Made by a program: the position numbers and the translations under genes. The notes beneath the pieces are model-generated. The model saw only the letters and a program-made list of their open reading frames with translations, was not told the origin of the DNA and did not search any database. 36,190 bases of DNA from an uncultured Eubacteriales bacterium (lineage in GTDB: Bacteria > Bacillota_I > Bacilli_A > RF39 > UBA660), in assembly GCA_900313815.1 (NCBI GenBank), contig OMST01000030.1, forward strand, positions 1 through 36,190, read 5' to 3'. Below are positions 7,915 through 15,778 of this stretch, piece by piece; within the stretch, counting starts at the first letter, position 1; each line of letters begins with the position of its first letter.

Positions 7915-8926
7915 ATATATCTTTACTTAATCTATCAACATATAATGGTTTTAATCCCACTTTATTATTTAGATATTCCGGTATTTGAACAAATGTATAG
8001 TCTTCCCATTTATTGCAACTAATTAATGCTACTTTTTTATTTGAAATCATAAAATTCCATTCAACTTCTAATAATTCATCTGTTTCTTTAGCACATTTAA
8101 TTGCCGTATTAATTGCTTTTTCAAACAAAGGTACTTCAAAGTTTATTAACTTTTCATTTGTAACTGGATGTTTAGAAATAATTTCTCCATATCTATCTCT
8201 ACCCCTCTGCTTAATAATACCTGTTTTTAAATCAACATAGCAATTTACATAATTACTTTTTTTATAATCATATTCAAATGTTCTACTGATGCCAAATTTC
8301 ATAATAGCACCCACTACATCAACTTCATTATCAGTTCTAAGCGTGGTAATACTTAATATATTAATGTTATTTGGGTTTATTCTTTCAATGTCTTTATGTT
8401 GAGGTAAATATTCTTCTAATATAGGTAAATTATTCTTTTTAGCACTGTCAAGTAAAAATGCTGGACTTCTAAAATCTTTTAATTCTAATACTTCAGTAGT
8501 ATTTTCTTTCGTATTAGATGATTTACATACTATTGTTTTCTTTGTAGATATTAATTCTTCTAATTGTTTAAAACTTAAATTTTTTGAATAACAAATATCT
8601 CTATTTAAATATTTATCATATTTTTTATAGAAATCTCTTCTATCATTTAAAAAACTAATTAGTTTTTTTCTATATAAATATTTTTTTATTTTGTTATGAA
8701 AATGTTTTGTTAAGTAAGTTGATTCTATTCCTCTTTTAACTATATAAAATTCATATATTCTATATTCATCATAATTGCTACCATATTTTATATAACAACG
8801 TATAATATCAATTAAAACATACAAATATAAATTACCAGTATTTCTTTTTACATACATGATTGTTTTATTTAAACCTGTTATATGTTTTTTTAAATATTTG
8901 AAAAATTTAACAATTTTTTTCTTCAT
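7913..8926 (-). CDS. ATP-grasp protein, sugar-transfer associated type
   Basis: The C-terminal two-thirds match the pattern of the ATPgrasp_ST family: TIVCKSSNTK (nucleotide-binding lysine strand), PILEEYLPQH, INILSITTLRTDNEVDVVGAIMKFG, and LLEVEWNFMI near the C-terminus, where the metal-binding acidic/Asn residues lie. The N-terminal basic segment (about 1-100; DEYRIYEFYIVKRGIEST and LTKHFHNKIKKYLYRKK) is also typical. The family occurs in capsule and exopolysaccharide loci and is presumed to ligate or transfer onto carbohydrates, but no reaction is proven. It is isolated here from any glycosyltransferase. AAGGTGG precedes the ATG. Length 337 is normal. Confidence 0.8.
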   Translation of the reverse strand: MKKKIVKFFKYLKKHITGLNKTIMYVKRNTGNLYLYVLIDIIRCYIKYGSNYDEYRIYEFYIVKRGIESTYLTKHFHNKIKKYLYRKKLISFLNDRRDFYKKYDKYLNRDICYSKNLSFKQLEELISTKKTIVCKSSNTKENTTEVLELKDFRSPAFLLDSAKKNNLPILEEYLPQHKDIERINPNNINILSITTLRTDNEVDVVGAIMKFGISRTFEYDYKKSNYVNCYVDLKTGIIKQRGRDRYGEIISKHPVTNEKLINFEVPLFEKAINTAIKCAKETDELLEVEWNFMISNKKVALISCNKWEDYTFVQIPEYLNNKVGLKPLYVDRLSKDI

Positions 8927-8983
8927 AAAACCACCTTACATTTTTATTATATATTTTTGTAAAGAAAATATCAACATTTTACC

Positions 8984-9013
8984 TTGACTTAACATTAAAT
9001 AATAATTTATAAT
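8984..9013 (+). promoter_or_regulatory. Promoter of the ClpX-like gene
   Basis: TTGACT (8984-8989), 18-base spacer, TATAAT (9008-9013), followed by a TTGAGGTGATG ribosome site and ATG at 9047. Confidence 0.8.
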
Positions 9014-9046
9014 ATTAACTTAATTAGATATATTTGAGGTGATGTT

Positions 9047-10618
9047 ATGGCAACTCTTAATAATGTTATTGCTATATTATATAGAAGAGAAGATGTTAAT
9101 GAAGAAGAATTCGATGAAGAAGATAGAAAGAAAATAGAAGAGCAAAATGAAAGTGGTGTTTCATTAAGACATTGTACCTTAACTCCTCTTGAAATATTAG
9201 ATGGTTATGAAACAGTTGTAAATGGGCATAGAGTATTTATTCCTAAAAATTCTAACAACTCTCAAATGAAAATGATAAATGATCCTGCTGGTCAAAATGA
9301 TGAATTCATATATGGATTCCCTATACCAGTAAATGAATACAATGATAGCGATAAAAGAGAAATAATCACTGTAATGAAAAATGAAAAACTATATAATTTA
9401 ATACTATTTCAAAACTTTGAAAAAGATAGAAAAGATGAATTAGTAACATTTACAAATGATTATATAAGACAAGGAAACATTACATTTATAGTTGATCCTA
9501 CTAACTATAATAGTACATTAACAATGTTACATGCTGATGTTGAAGTGCTTAAAAGAAACTATCCTAACGCTGAAATGATTACAGTTAAACCTGCTAGTAA
9601 TCCAGAACCACAAGAAGAAACAAAAAAAGTTGAAAAAGCCAAGCCAAAGATAGAAATATATAGTGATAAGATATTTGATGAAGTTAGCAAATATGTAGCA
9701 TGTCAAGATGAAGCCATTAAAATGATTTCATCAATATTCGCCAGAAACTATCTTGCAAAAAATCGCAATTTAAAAAGTAATTTTATTCTATGTGGTCCAA
9801 CGGGAGTTGGTAAAACAGAAATATTTAGACAACTTGCCAAGGCCATTTCATTACCAATTATACAAGAAGATTCATCTGAATTTACTGCAGAAGGTTATGT
9901 TGGTAGAAGTGTAACTTCAATATTAACTAAACTTCTTGTCGCAACAAATTGGGATTTTAAAGCAGCTGAACACGGAATAATATATATTGATGAAATAGAT
10001 AAAAAAGCAGGTGATGATTTAGGTGTTACTAGAGGTGCTGTCATTGATGCTTTCTTAAAAATGATGGAAGGACACGAATATGTTGTAGTGACTCCTGAGA
10101 AAAAAGAAGAAATAATTGATACATCTAGAATGACTTTTGTTTTTGGTGGTGCTTTTTCAGGTATAGAGAAATATGCAGATATAGATAATGGAAAAATTGG
10201 ATTCGGACGTGAAAGTAAAAACATTGATCCCAAGTTAATTTATAATCCACAAACTATTATGAATTTTGGATTAAAACCAGAATTTGTTGGTAGGTGTAAT
10301 GTTATTGCATTAAATTCCTTCCATGTACCAGAATTTATGGAATTAATGCACAAATCTGAACTATCATATCTAAAATTATATAGAGATTTTCTTATGTCAG
10401 CAAGAAATATAGAATTAGTATATGATGAAGATACAATAAGAGCCATTGCAGAAAAAGCAGACAAATTAAAAGAAGGTGCTAGAGGTATTAAAAATATAGT
10501 AGAACAAGCTTTATTATTATCTGAATTTTATACCTTATCATCCAATTATAGAAAATATAAACAATTAATTATTACTCCTGAAACTATAGAAGACAATAAA
10601 AAGTATATTTTAAAATAG
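9047..10618 (+). CDS. ClpX-like AAA+ ATPase with a non-standard N-terminal domain
   Basis: Residues about 205-520 are a ClpX/HslU-type AAA+ module: Walker A GPTGVGKT (250-257), pore-loop-1 GYVGRS (283-288), Walker B IIYIDEID (311-318), FGGAF, the arginine-finger region KPEFVGR and sensor-2 GARGIKN. An IGF tripeptide at 384-386 (KIGFGRES) sits where ClpX carries its ClpP-docking loop. The first 200 residues do not resemble the ClpX zinc-binding domain: there is no CxxC pair, and an alpha/beta region rich in acidic residues ends in a Pro/Glu/Lys linker (184-200). It could be an unfoldase feeding ClpP with its own substrate recognition domain. Whether it replaces or supplements housekeeping ClpX cannot be told here. 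Its 3' end overlaps the convergent gene by nine bases. Confidence 0.88.
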   Translation: MATLNNVIAILYRREDVNEEEFDEEDRKKIEEQNESGVSLRHCTLTPLEILDGYETVVNGHRVFIPKNSNNSQMKMINDPAGQNDEFIYGFPIPVNEYNDSDKREIITVMKNEKLYNLILFQNFEKDRKDELVTFTNDYIRQGNITFIVDPTNYNSTLTMLHADVEVLKRNYPNAEMITVKPASNPEPQEETKKVEKAKPKIEIYSDKIFDEVSKYVACQDEAIKMISSIFARNYLAKNRNLKSNFILCGPTGVGKTEIFRQLAKAISLPIIQEDSSEFTAEGYVGRSVTSILTKLLVATNWDFKAAEHGIIYIDEIDKKAGDDLGVTRGAVIDAFLKMMEGHEYVVVTPEKKEEIIDTSRMTFVFGGAFSGIEKYADIDNGKIGFGRESKNIDPKLIYNPQTIMNFGLKPEFVGRCNVIALNSFHVPEFMELMHKSELSYLKLYRDFLMSARNIELVYDEDTIRAIAEKADKLKEGARGIKNIVEQALLLSEFYTLSSNYRKYKQLIITPETIEDNKKYILK

Positions 10619-11407
10619 TAATTCATTTATATTAACTATTTTATATCCTTTACTTTGAATATAATTTATAGTGGCTGATAATTCGTTTAAATTATTATTA
10701 GATTCTTTGATAAAGATAATTACACCTTTATCAAGAATCTTTTTTGTTGTAGTAAGTAAATCTTTATCAATATAATTAATTATTTTAATAGTATTTATTT
10801 TCTTCTTTATACAATCATTTATTATTTCATAATCATTTGTTTTAACACAAAATATTTCATCATGCAATATATTTATAAAGTTATTTAATTCTTTTAAACT
10901 ATTACCTTTAAATAATATGTTACTATGATTTTCTATATTATCTAAGTTTTCACTTAAAGAGTTATAGTTCATTAATATATTTAATTCTATGTTTTTTTGG
11001 CCTGCTATTTTTAACATTTTATTATAATATTTACCACTATTAACATCTATTACTATAGAAATGTTATTATTATATTCATTACCTCTTATGATATACTTAT
11101 TTAAATTATTCTTTTTACTTAATATGCATTCATTTTCTTTATATTCAATTAACTCTTCTTTAAAACCTATTCCTTTCATATTAGAATAACTTTTATCTTT
11201 ATCAACTCTTAATCCTGATAATCCTAAAATAATACCATCTTCTGTGATACTACCTTCTCTACATTTATAATCAAAAGAATCAGCATATTTATTTATAGAA
11301 GCTAAAATAACATTATTTTTTTCAGATAATTCTATAACTTTATTAGTCCAATAAAAACTAAATATTGCAATTAAAAAGATTGTAAAGTATTTAAAATAAT
11401 TATTCAT
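10610..11407 (-). CDS. Membrane-anchored polysaccharide-deacetylase-like protein, probably inactive
   Basis: An N-terminal signal anchor (FKYFTIFLIAIFSFYW) is followed by a 90-residue region (ITEDGIILGLSGLRVDKDKS) and then a NodB-like half-barrel. The closing segment LSATINYIQSKGYKIVNINELL is typical of polysaccharide deacetylases. The metal-binding motifs are eroded: the usual TFDDGP strand reads VIDVNSG and the HxxxH motif is reduced to NHSN. It may therefore be a structural or binding protein at the cell surface. A -10-like TATAAT lies only five bases before the ATG, and no Shine-Dalgarno is visible. Read-through from the upstream peptidase is possible. The last nine bases overlap the ClpX-like gene tail-to-tail. 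Confidence 0.65.
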   Translation of the reverse strand: MNNYFKYFTIFLIAIFSFYWTNKVIELSEKNNVILASINKYADSFDYKCREGSITEDGIILGLSGLRVDKDKSYSNMKGIGFKEELIEYKENECILSKKNNLNKYIIRGNEYNNNISIVIDVNSGKYYNKMLKIAGQKNIELNILMNYNSLSENLDNIENHSNILFKGNSLKELNNFINILHDEIFCVKTNDYEIINDCIKKKINTIKIINYIDKDLLTTTKKILDKGVIIFIKESNNNLNELSATINYIQSKGYKIVNINELLF

Positions 11408-11412
11408 ATTGT

Positions 11413-11418
11413 ATTATA
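11413..11418 (-). promoter_or_regulatory. -10 element abutting the start codon (possible leaderless mRNA)
   Basis: TATAAT (11418-11413) lies five bases before the ATG at 11407. No convincing -35 is seen. If used, transcription would begin at or next to the start codon, consistent with the lack of a ribosome site. Confidence 0.4.
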
Positions 11419-11422
11419 TGAA

Positions 11423-11460
11423 AAAAGATATAAGTTTTATACTAAATACTTATATCTTTT
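11423..11460 (-). terminator. Terminator embedded in the 3' end of the M3 peptidase gene
   Basis: AAAAGATATAAGT/ACTTATATCTTTT, 13 pairs, followed by oligo-T on the minus strand. The 5' arm encodes the last residues of the peptidase (KRYKY) and the stop codon lies in the loop. Confidence 0.85.
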
Positions 11461-12579
11461 AATTAATTCATTACTTTTTTCTTCATAATATGGTTTTATT
11501 AGTTCGCATGATAAGAACTCATCATAATTTATTCCTAAAGTTTCTACATTTTGTTTTAATGTTTGTTCTTGTTTTAAGCCAAGGAAATCACTAAATTTTT
11601 TATTAAACTCTTTTGGATTATCTTTATGTATCATTAATGCATTAGCTGCCATCATAGTACCTATAAAATAATATAAATCATTTCTTAAATTGCTTCCTTT
11701 TAATCCTGTGCCATTATCAAAAACAACTATTCCATCGGTATTAACTAAAAAGTCAGATGGTGATGTTAACATTTTATGATATTTTAAGAATTGTCGTGGT
11801 ATTGCAGATAATTTAGCTAATATTATATTATTGGCTAAATCTGTTTCTATTCTATTTTGTACTAAATAGTCTGCAAAAGAAATTTCAAAGAAACATGATG
11901 GTACTTCACACATAGGATCAGCAGCAGTATATTTCTTACTTTGAGATAACATAGTATGTTGCAAGTCTACTGCATGACCAAGTTCATGAACAAGTAATAC
12001 TATGTTTTCTAAAATCATTGAATCTATATATGTTAAAATATATGTTTTTCCTATTACAGCAGAACCAGCCGTAAATGCATCATGATCATGATCATCATCT
12101 GTTTTTTGAACAGCACCTACTAATAATCTTTTATTTTCTATTAAATCTTTAACTGCTTTTAAAGTATTATCTCCATATTGAGCAAAAAATGGATATATAA
12201 GATCTTTAAATTCTTTTTCAGAATACTTTTTAACTTTATTATAAAAATTACCATACTCAACAAATAAGCAATCAAATATATTTGGATTAATAGCATCATT
12301 AATATTAGTTGATAATTGAAATAAATCATCACAATTACTATTTACAAAGTTTAAAAGTATATCTAACTGTTTCATATTATAATTATGCATGCATTTGTAC
12401 ATATGCTTTTTATTACTGTATAATTCTTCTTCAATATTAATGCCAAATCTATCTCTAGTCATAAGTGCTAAAGATAAATAATCAGATAATTCATCTATTG
12501 TACTAGCTTTTTCATGTTTTAAAAGATATAGTTTTAATTTATATAAATCTTTTAGAAAAGATATATAATCAAATTCCAT
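11437..12579 (-). CDS. Short M3-family zinc peptidase (oligoendopeptidase-like)
   Basis: The zinc-binding motif is VHELGHAVDLQH (HExxH with the M3-type Gly). The third ligand is the Glu in the downstream helix EVPSCFFEISFADYL, spaced as in M3 enzymes. These thermolysin-like enzymes cut short peptides in the cytosol; there is no signal peptide. At 380 residues it is far shorter than PepF (about 600) and starts with what looks like the helical mid-domain, so it is a compact variant rather than a broken copy. It lies 20 bases after serS with a GGGGG ribosome site, so they share a transcript. A dedicated terminator follows. Confidence 0.82.
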   Translation of the reverse strand: MEFDYISFLKDLYKLKLYLLKHEKASTIDELSDYLSLALMTRDRFGINIEEELYSNKKHMYKCMHNYNMKQLDILLNFVNSNCDDLFQLSTNINDAINPNIFDCLFVEYGNFYNKVKKYSEKEFKDLIYPFFAQYGDNTLKAVKDLIENKRLLVGAVQKTDDDHDHDAFTAGSAVIGKTYILTYIDSMILENIVLLVHELGHAVDLQHTMLSQSKKYTAADPMCEVPSCFFEISFADYLVQNRIETDLANNIILAKLSAIPRQFLKYHKMLTSPSDFLVNTDGIVVFDNGTGLKGSNLRNDLYYFIGTMMAANALMIHKDNPKEFNKKFSDFLGLKQEQTLKQNVETLGINYDEFLSCELIKPYYEEKSNELIKRYKYLV

Positions 12580-12599
12580 ATTAACCCCCTAATATATAA

Positions 12600-13883
12600 T
12601 TATTTTTCTATTTTTGATTTACCACCCATATATGGTCTTAAAACTTCTGGAATATCAACACTACCATCTTCATTATAATTGTTCTCTAGGAAAGCTATTA
12701 ACATTCTAGGTGGGGCAATTACTGTATTATTAAGTGTATGAGCAAATTCCTTAGTTCCATCTTCTTTCTTATATCTAATTTGTAAACGTCTTGCTTGAGC
12801 ATCAGTCAAATTTGAACAAGAACATACTTCAAAATATTTTTGTTGTCTTGGACTCCATGCTTCTATATCACATGATCTATATTTTAAATCAGCTAAATCT
12901 CCAGAGCAACATACCAATTTTCTAACTGGAATATTTAATGATTGAAATAATTCAACGCTATAATTCCACATTTTATCATACCAAGTTTCACTATCTTCTG
13001 GTTTACAAATTACAACCATTTCTTGTTTTTCAAATTGATGTATTCTATATATACCACGTTCTTCAATACCATGAGCACCTACTTCTTTTCTAAAACAAGG
13101 TGAATATGATGTCATTGTTATAGGTAATTCACTTTCTTTTAATATTTGATCCTTAAACTTAGCTATCATAGAATGTTCACTAGTTCCAATCAAGTATAAA
13201 TCTTCTCCCTCTATTTTATACATCATATTTTCTTTTTCAGTAAATGACATAACACCATCAACAGCGTCACTATGTATCATATATGGAGGAATGCAATATG
13301 TAAATCCTTTATCAATCATAAAATCTCTAGCATAAGCTAAAACTGCTGAATGAAGTCTTGCTATATCTCCCATCAAATAATAAAAGCCATTACCACTAAC
13401 TCTACCAGCAGCATCTTTATCAAGTCCATTAAATGAAGACATTATATCTGCATGATAAGGTATTTCATAATTAGGAACTTTAGCTTCTCCAAATGTTTTT
13501 TCTTCTACATTTTTAGAATCATCTTCCCCTATTGGAACATCATCAGCAATAATATTTGGAATCATCATCATTATTTCTTTAATTTTAGATTCTAATTCTA
13601 TTTCTCTTTTCTCTAATTCTTCAATTTCGTGTTGCATAGAAGATACTTTTTCTTTTATTTCTGCTACTTCATCAAGTTTTTTATCTCTCATTAATTCTCC
13701 AATAGATGCAGAAAGTTTATTTTTTTCACTTCTAAGATTATCACCTTTACTCTTACATTCTCTATATTCTATATCATAATTATATACTTCATCTACTAAA
13801 GGTAATTTTTGATCTTGAAATTTCTTTTTAATATTTTCTTTCACTAAATCTCTATTTTCTCTGATTAGTTTAATATCTATCAT
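12600..13883 (-). CDS. serS: Seryl-tRNA synthetase
   Basis: Charges tRNA-Ser. The N-terminal coiled-coil arm (about 30-105, KKFQDQKLPLVDEVYNYDIE onward, Glu/Lys-rich) precedes the class II core, with motif 2 in SPCFRKEVGAHGIEERGIYR HQFEKQEM and motif 3 near NNTVIAPPRMLIAFLENN. The normal length is about 425; this form has 427 residues. I chose the ATG at 13883 because GAGGTG lies six bases upstream; an upstream in-frame GTG at 13892 overlaps that site. No serine T-box precedes it: only about 60 bases separate it from the next terminator. The M3-type peptidase follows in the same direction. Confidence 0.97.
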   Translation of the reverse strand: MIDIKLIRENRDLVKENIKKKFQDQKLPLVDEVYNYDIEYRECKSKGDNLRSEKNKLSASIGELMRDKKLDEVAEIKEKVSSMQHEIEELEKREIELESKIKEIMMMIPNIIADDVPIGEDDSKNVEEKTFGEAKVPNYEIPYHADIMSSFNGLDKDAAGRVSGNGFYYLMGDIARLHSAVLAYARDFMIDKGFTYCIPPYMIHSDAVDGVMSFTEKENMMYKIEGEDLYLIGTSEHSMIAKFKDQILKESELPITMTSYSPCFRKEVGAHGIEERGIYRIHQFEKQEMVVICKPEDSETWYDKMWNYSVELFQSLNIPVRKLVCCSGDLADLKYRSCDIEAWSPRQQKYFEVCSCSNLTDAQARRLQIRYKKEDGTKEFAHTLNNTVIAPPRMLIAFLENNYNEDGSVDIPEVLRPYMGGKSKIEK

Positions 13884-13946
13884 ATTGAACACCTCTACAA
13901 AAATAATAACACTAAATTGATAAAATAAAAAGTTTTTTTACATAAA

Positions 13947-13968
13947 AAAAGAGGTAAATTCCTCTTTT
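13947..13968 (-). terminator. Terminator of the tiny-protein pair
   Basis: AAAAGAGG/CCTCTTTT with a six-base loop, followed by T residues on the minus strand. It separates the tiny genes from serS. Confidence 0.8.
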
Positions 13969-13973
13969 AAATA

Positions 13974-14078
13974 TTACCATCCTTGTAAAGTACCAAAAAG
14001 TATAGCTAAAAGGATGAATAATATTAATATAATAAAGAAAATATTACTACCTTGGTTACAACCACAAGCATAATTCAT
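13974..14078 (-). CDS. Tiny YjcZ-like membrane protein, copy 1 (34 aa)
   Basis: A 34-residue reading frame behind an AAAGGAGGTGT ribosome site: a Cys/Gly/Asn-rich head (MNYACGCNQGS), then one hydrophobic helix (NIFFIILILFILLAILFGTL) ending QGW. This is the layout of the YjcZ/TIGR01732 tiny transmembrane proteins, many of which are annotated as sporulation proteins. It is the second gene of a pair, starting 19 bases after the stop of the first, with a terminator behind. The strong ribosome site, paired paralogue and family-like sequence make it credible despite its size. No catalytic role is expected. Confidence 0.8.
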   Translation of the reverse strand: MNYACGCNQGSNIFFIILILFILLAILFGTLQGW

Positions 14079-14097
14079 TCTTATACACCTCCTTTTA

Positions 14098-14196
14098 TTA
14101 GATAAAAGCACCTAGTATGATTACTAGTAAAATAAATAATACTAATGCAAATGCTGCACCTGAAATACCTGTTCCTCTTCCACAAGCTGTATTCAT
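14098..14196 (-). CDS. Tiny YjcZ-like membrane protein, copy 2 (32 aa)
   Basis: A 32-residue frame with an AAAGGAGGAAT ribosome site: the head MNTACGRGTG is followed by the helix ISGAAFALVLFILLVIILGA. The FALVLFILLVIILGA stretch is very close to the Bacillus YjcZ pattern (FALIVVLFILLIIVG). The Met-Asn-x-Ala-Cys-Gly head is shared with its neighbour, indicating duplication or joint selection. A sigma-K/sigma-E-like promoter sequence lies 33 bases upstream, in keeping with spore-phase expression of this family. Function in spores is unproven. Confidence 0.85.
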   Translation of the reverse strand: MNTACGRGTGISGAAFALVLFILLVIILGAFI

Positions 14197-14228
14197 AAAA
14201 ACATTCCTCCTTTTTTATCTTTCACTCT

Positions 14229-14255
14229 TATAGTATGTGAAGATATAATTTTTGT
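14229..14255 (-). promoter_or_regulatory. Sigma-K/E-like sporulation promoter candidate
   Basis: Minus strand CATACTATA (14237-14229) fits the sigma-K -10 pattern CATAnnnTA exactly, and an AC dinucleotide (14255-14254) lies 16 bases upstream as for the sigma-K -35. Matches this short occur by chance in AT-rich DNA; the support is the nature of the genes behind it. Confidence 0.45.
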
Positions 14256-14268
14256 GTATGATAATTAC

Positions 14269-14297
14269 TTGTATTTTAAATATTATTTTGCTATGAT
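14269..14297 (+). promoter_or_regulatory. Promoter of prsA
   Basis: TTGTAT (14269-14274), 17-base spacer, TATGAT (14292-14297) with a TGC extended -10 just upstream. The AGGAGG ribosome site and the ATG at 14319 follow. Confidence 0.75.
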
Positions 14298-14318
14298 ATT
14301 AAGAGTTAGGAGGAAAAT

Positions 14319-15278
14319 ATGAAAAAGAAATTATTATTAGGTTTAATATGTGTTTTAGCACTTACAGGATGTGGACATGTCAAACTAAAAAACGGTGAAA
14401 ATGCAATAGTAAAATTTAAAGATGTTGAGGGTATTAGTTCAGACGATTTATATAAAGAACTTAAGGCAAATTATGGTGGTAGTATATTGGTAAATCTTAT
14501 TGACGAAAAATTATTAAATAAGTTATATAAAACTACTAGTGAAGAAAAGAAATATATCAGTCAAGTTGTTAATAGTTCAAAAGAAACTGCTAAAGGTATG
14601 AACGTTGATGTTGAAACATATTTAGCTTACTATTTTGGTGTTGATTCAATAGATGCCTATGAAAAATATTTATCATTAAATTATAAAAGAAATCTTTGGA
14701 AAAAAGATTATGCATTAGAAAGTGTTACTGATAAGCAATTAAATGAATATTATAAAGATGAATATACTGGCGATATTGAAGCAAAACATATTTTAATAAC
14801 TGTTAATGTTGCTAATGATGCTTCTTCAGAAGATAAAGAAAAAGCTGAAAGTGCTGCTAAAGATAAAGCAATTGAAGTTATTAACAAACTTAAAAATGGA
14901 GAAAAATTTGATGATTTAGCTAAAGAATACTCTGATGACAAATCAACTTCCGATAAAGGTGGTAGCCTAGGAAAAATAAATGTTGGTGATTATGATGATG
15001 ATGTATTCACTGCGCTTAAAAATTTAAAAGTTGATACTTATTCAACTACTCCTGTATTATCTTCATATGGATACCATGTATTATATAAAGTATCTCAAGA
15101 TGAAAAGCCTGAATTAAATGATGAAATAACTGATAAGATTAAAAAAGTTATAGCAAGTGAAATAGAACAAGAAGATAATTTCCTTGCAAAATCTTTAATA
15201 GCATTAAGAGAAAAATATGATATGGAAATAATTGATAAAGAATTATTAAGTACATATAATAATTCAATTGGTCAATAA
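14319..15278 (+). CDS. prsA: PrsA-like foldase lipoprotein (parvulin peptidyl-prolyl isomerase)
   Basis: A lipoprotein of the outer membrane face that helps secreted proteins fold. Signal peptide with lipobox LALTGC, lipidated at Cys18. A helical chaperone region surrounds one parvulin domain (about 152-262): IEAKHILITV, a Lys/Ala-rich helix, EKFDDLAKEYSDDKS, GGSLGKI and SSYGYHVLYKV. All are standard parvulin elements, including the catalytic-site His in AKHIL and in YGYHVL. Length 319 is normal for PrsA. It is monocistronic, with a promoter upstream and a bidirectional terminator after. It lies head-to-head with the YjcZ-like pair. Confidence 0.94.
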   Translation: MKKKLLLGLICVLALTGCGHVKLKNGENAIVKFKDVEGISSDDLYKELKANYGGSILVNLIDEKLLNKLYKTTSEEKKYISQVVNSSKETAKGMNVDVETYLAYYFGVDSIDAYEKYLSLNYKRNLWKKDYALESVTDKQLNEYYKDEYTGDIEAKHILITVNVANDASSEDKEKAESAAKDKAIEVINKLKNGEKFDDLAKEYSDDKSTSDKGGSLGKINVGDYDDDVFTALKNLKVDTYSTTPVLSSYGYHVLYKVSQDEKPELNDEITDKIKKVIASEIEQEDNFLAKSLIALREKYDMEIIDKELLSTYNNSIGQ

Positions 15279-15284
15279 AAAAAG

Positions 15285-15308
15285 AAACTCTAATTTTTAT
15301 TAGAGTTT
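15285..15308. terminator. Bidirectional terminator between prsA and a prepilin gene
   Basis: AAACTCTAAT/ATTAGAGTTT, ten pairs with a TTTT loop. T-rich stretches lie on both sides in the proper orientation. Confidence 0.85.
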
Positions 15309-15319
15309 TTATTTATCAT

Positions 15320-15766
15320 TTATAAACTACATTGATCATATGTTGCTTTATTTAAAGTACTATCAGTAGAATATCCAGTACCACAGAATAAATAAGCTTT
15401 ACCTACGTTATATTTGCCTCTTTCGTCTTTGTTATAGATTATTAATCCAGTACATGATGTATTATTAAATTTTATATCTTTTATGTATTTATCTGTTTGT
15501 ACATCACTTAAACATACATATTTTTGATCTCCAACACCATATTTATAACTATTAGGGCATTCTAGTGAATGATCTATTTTTCTTGTACATCTATCTTGTA
15601 CAAATAAATTAGCTGCATCTACAACCTTTTGTTCTTGAGATTCCATTGCTTTAATTTTAGATTGATTAAACATCTTAACGGCATTAGGAACTACCATTAA
15701 TGATAAAACACCAAGTAAAACTATTACAGCTAATAATTCAGTTAAAGTAAAACCATCTTTTTTCAT
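15320..15766 (-). CDS. ComGC-size prepilin-like protein
   Basis: Prepilin leader MKKDG|FTLTELLAVIVLL with Glu5, then a hydrophobic helix (to about residue 28) and a small globular domain with six Cys residues (for example DRCTRK, LECPNS, YVCLSD, TSCTG, LFCGTG, DQCSL). This suggests an extracellular domain held by disulphides, unusual for a ComGC-type competence pilin. Length 148. GAGGTATTT precedes the ATG. It lies 12 bases after recX in the same direction, so it is probably co-transcribed with it. No comG ATPase or prepilin peptidase gene is in the window. Confidence 0.82.
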   Translation of the reverse strand: MKKDGFTLTELLAVIVLLGVLSLMVVPNAVKMFNQSKIKAMESQEQKVVDAANLFVQDRCTRKIDHSLECPNSYKYGVGDQKYVCLSDVQTDKYIKDIKFNNTSCTGLIIYNKDERGKYNVGKAYLFCGTGYSTDSTLNKATYDQCSL

Positions 15767-15778
15767 AAATACCTCTTT

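Noticed and set aside
13884-13946. T-box or other riboswitch before serS
   Set aside because: Too short for a T-box and no TGGTACC-like core.
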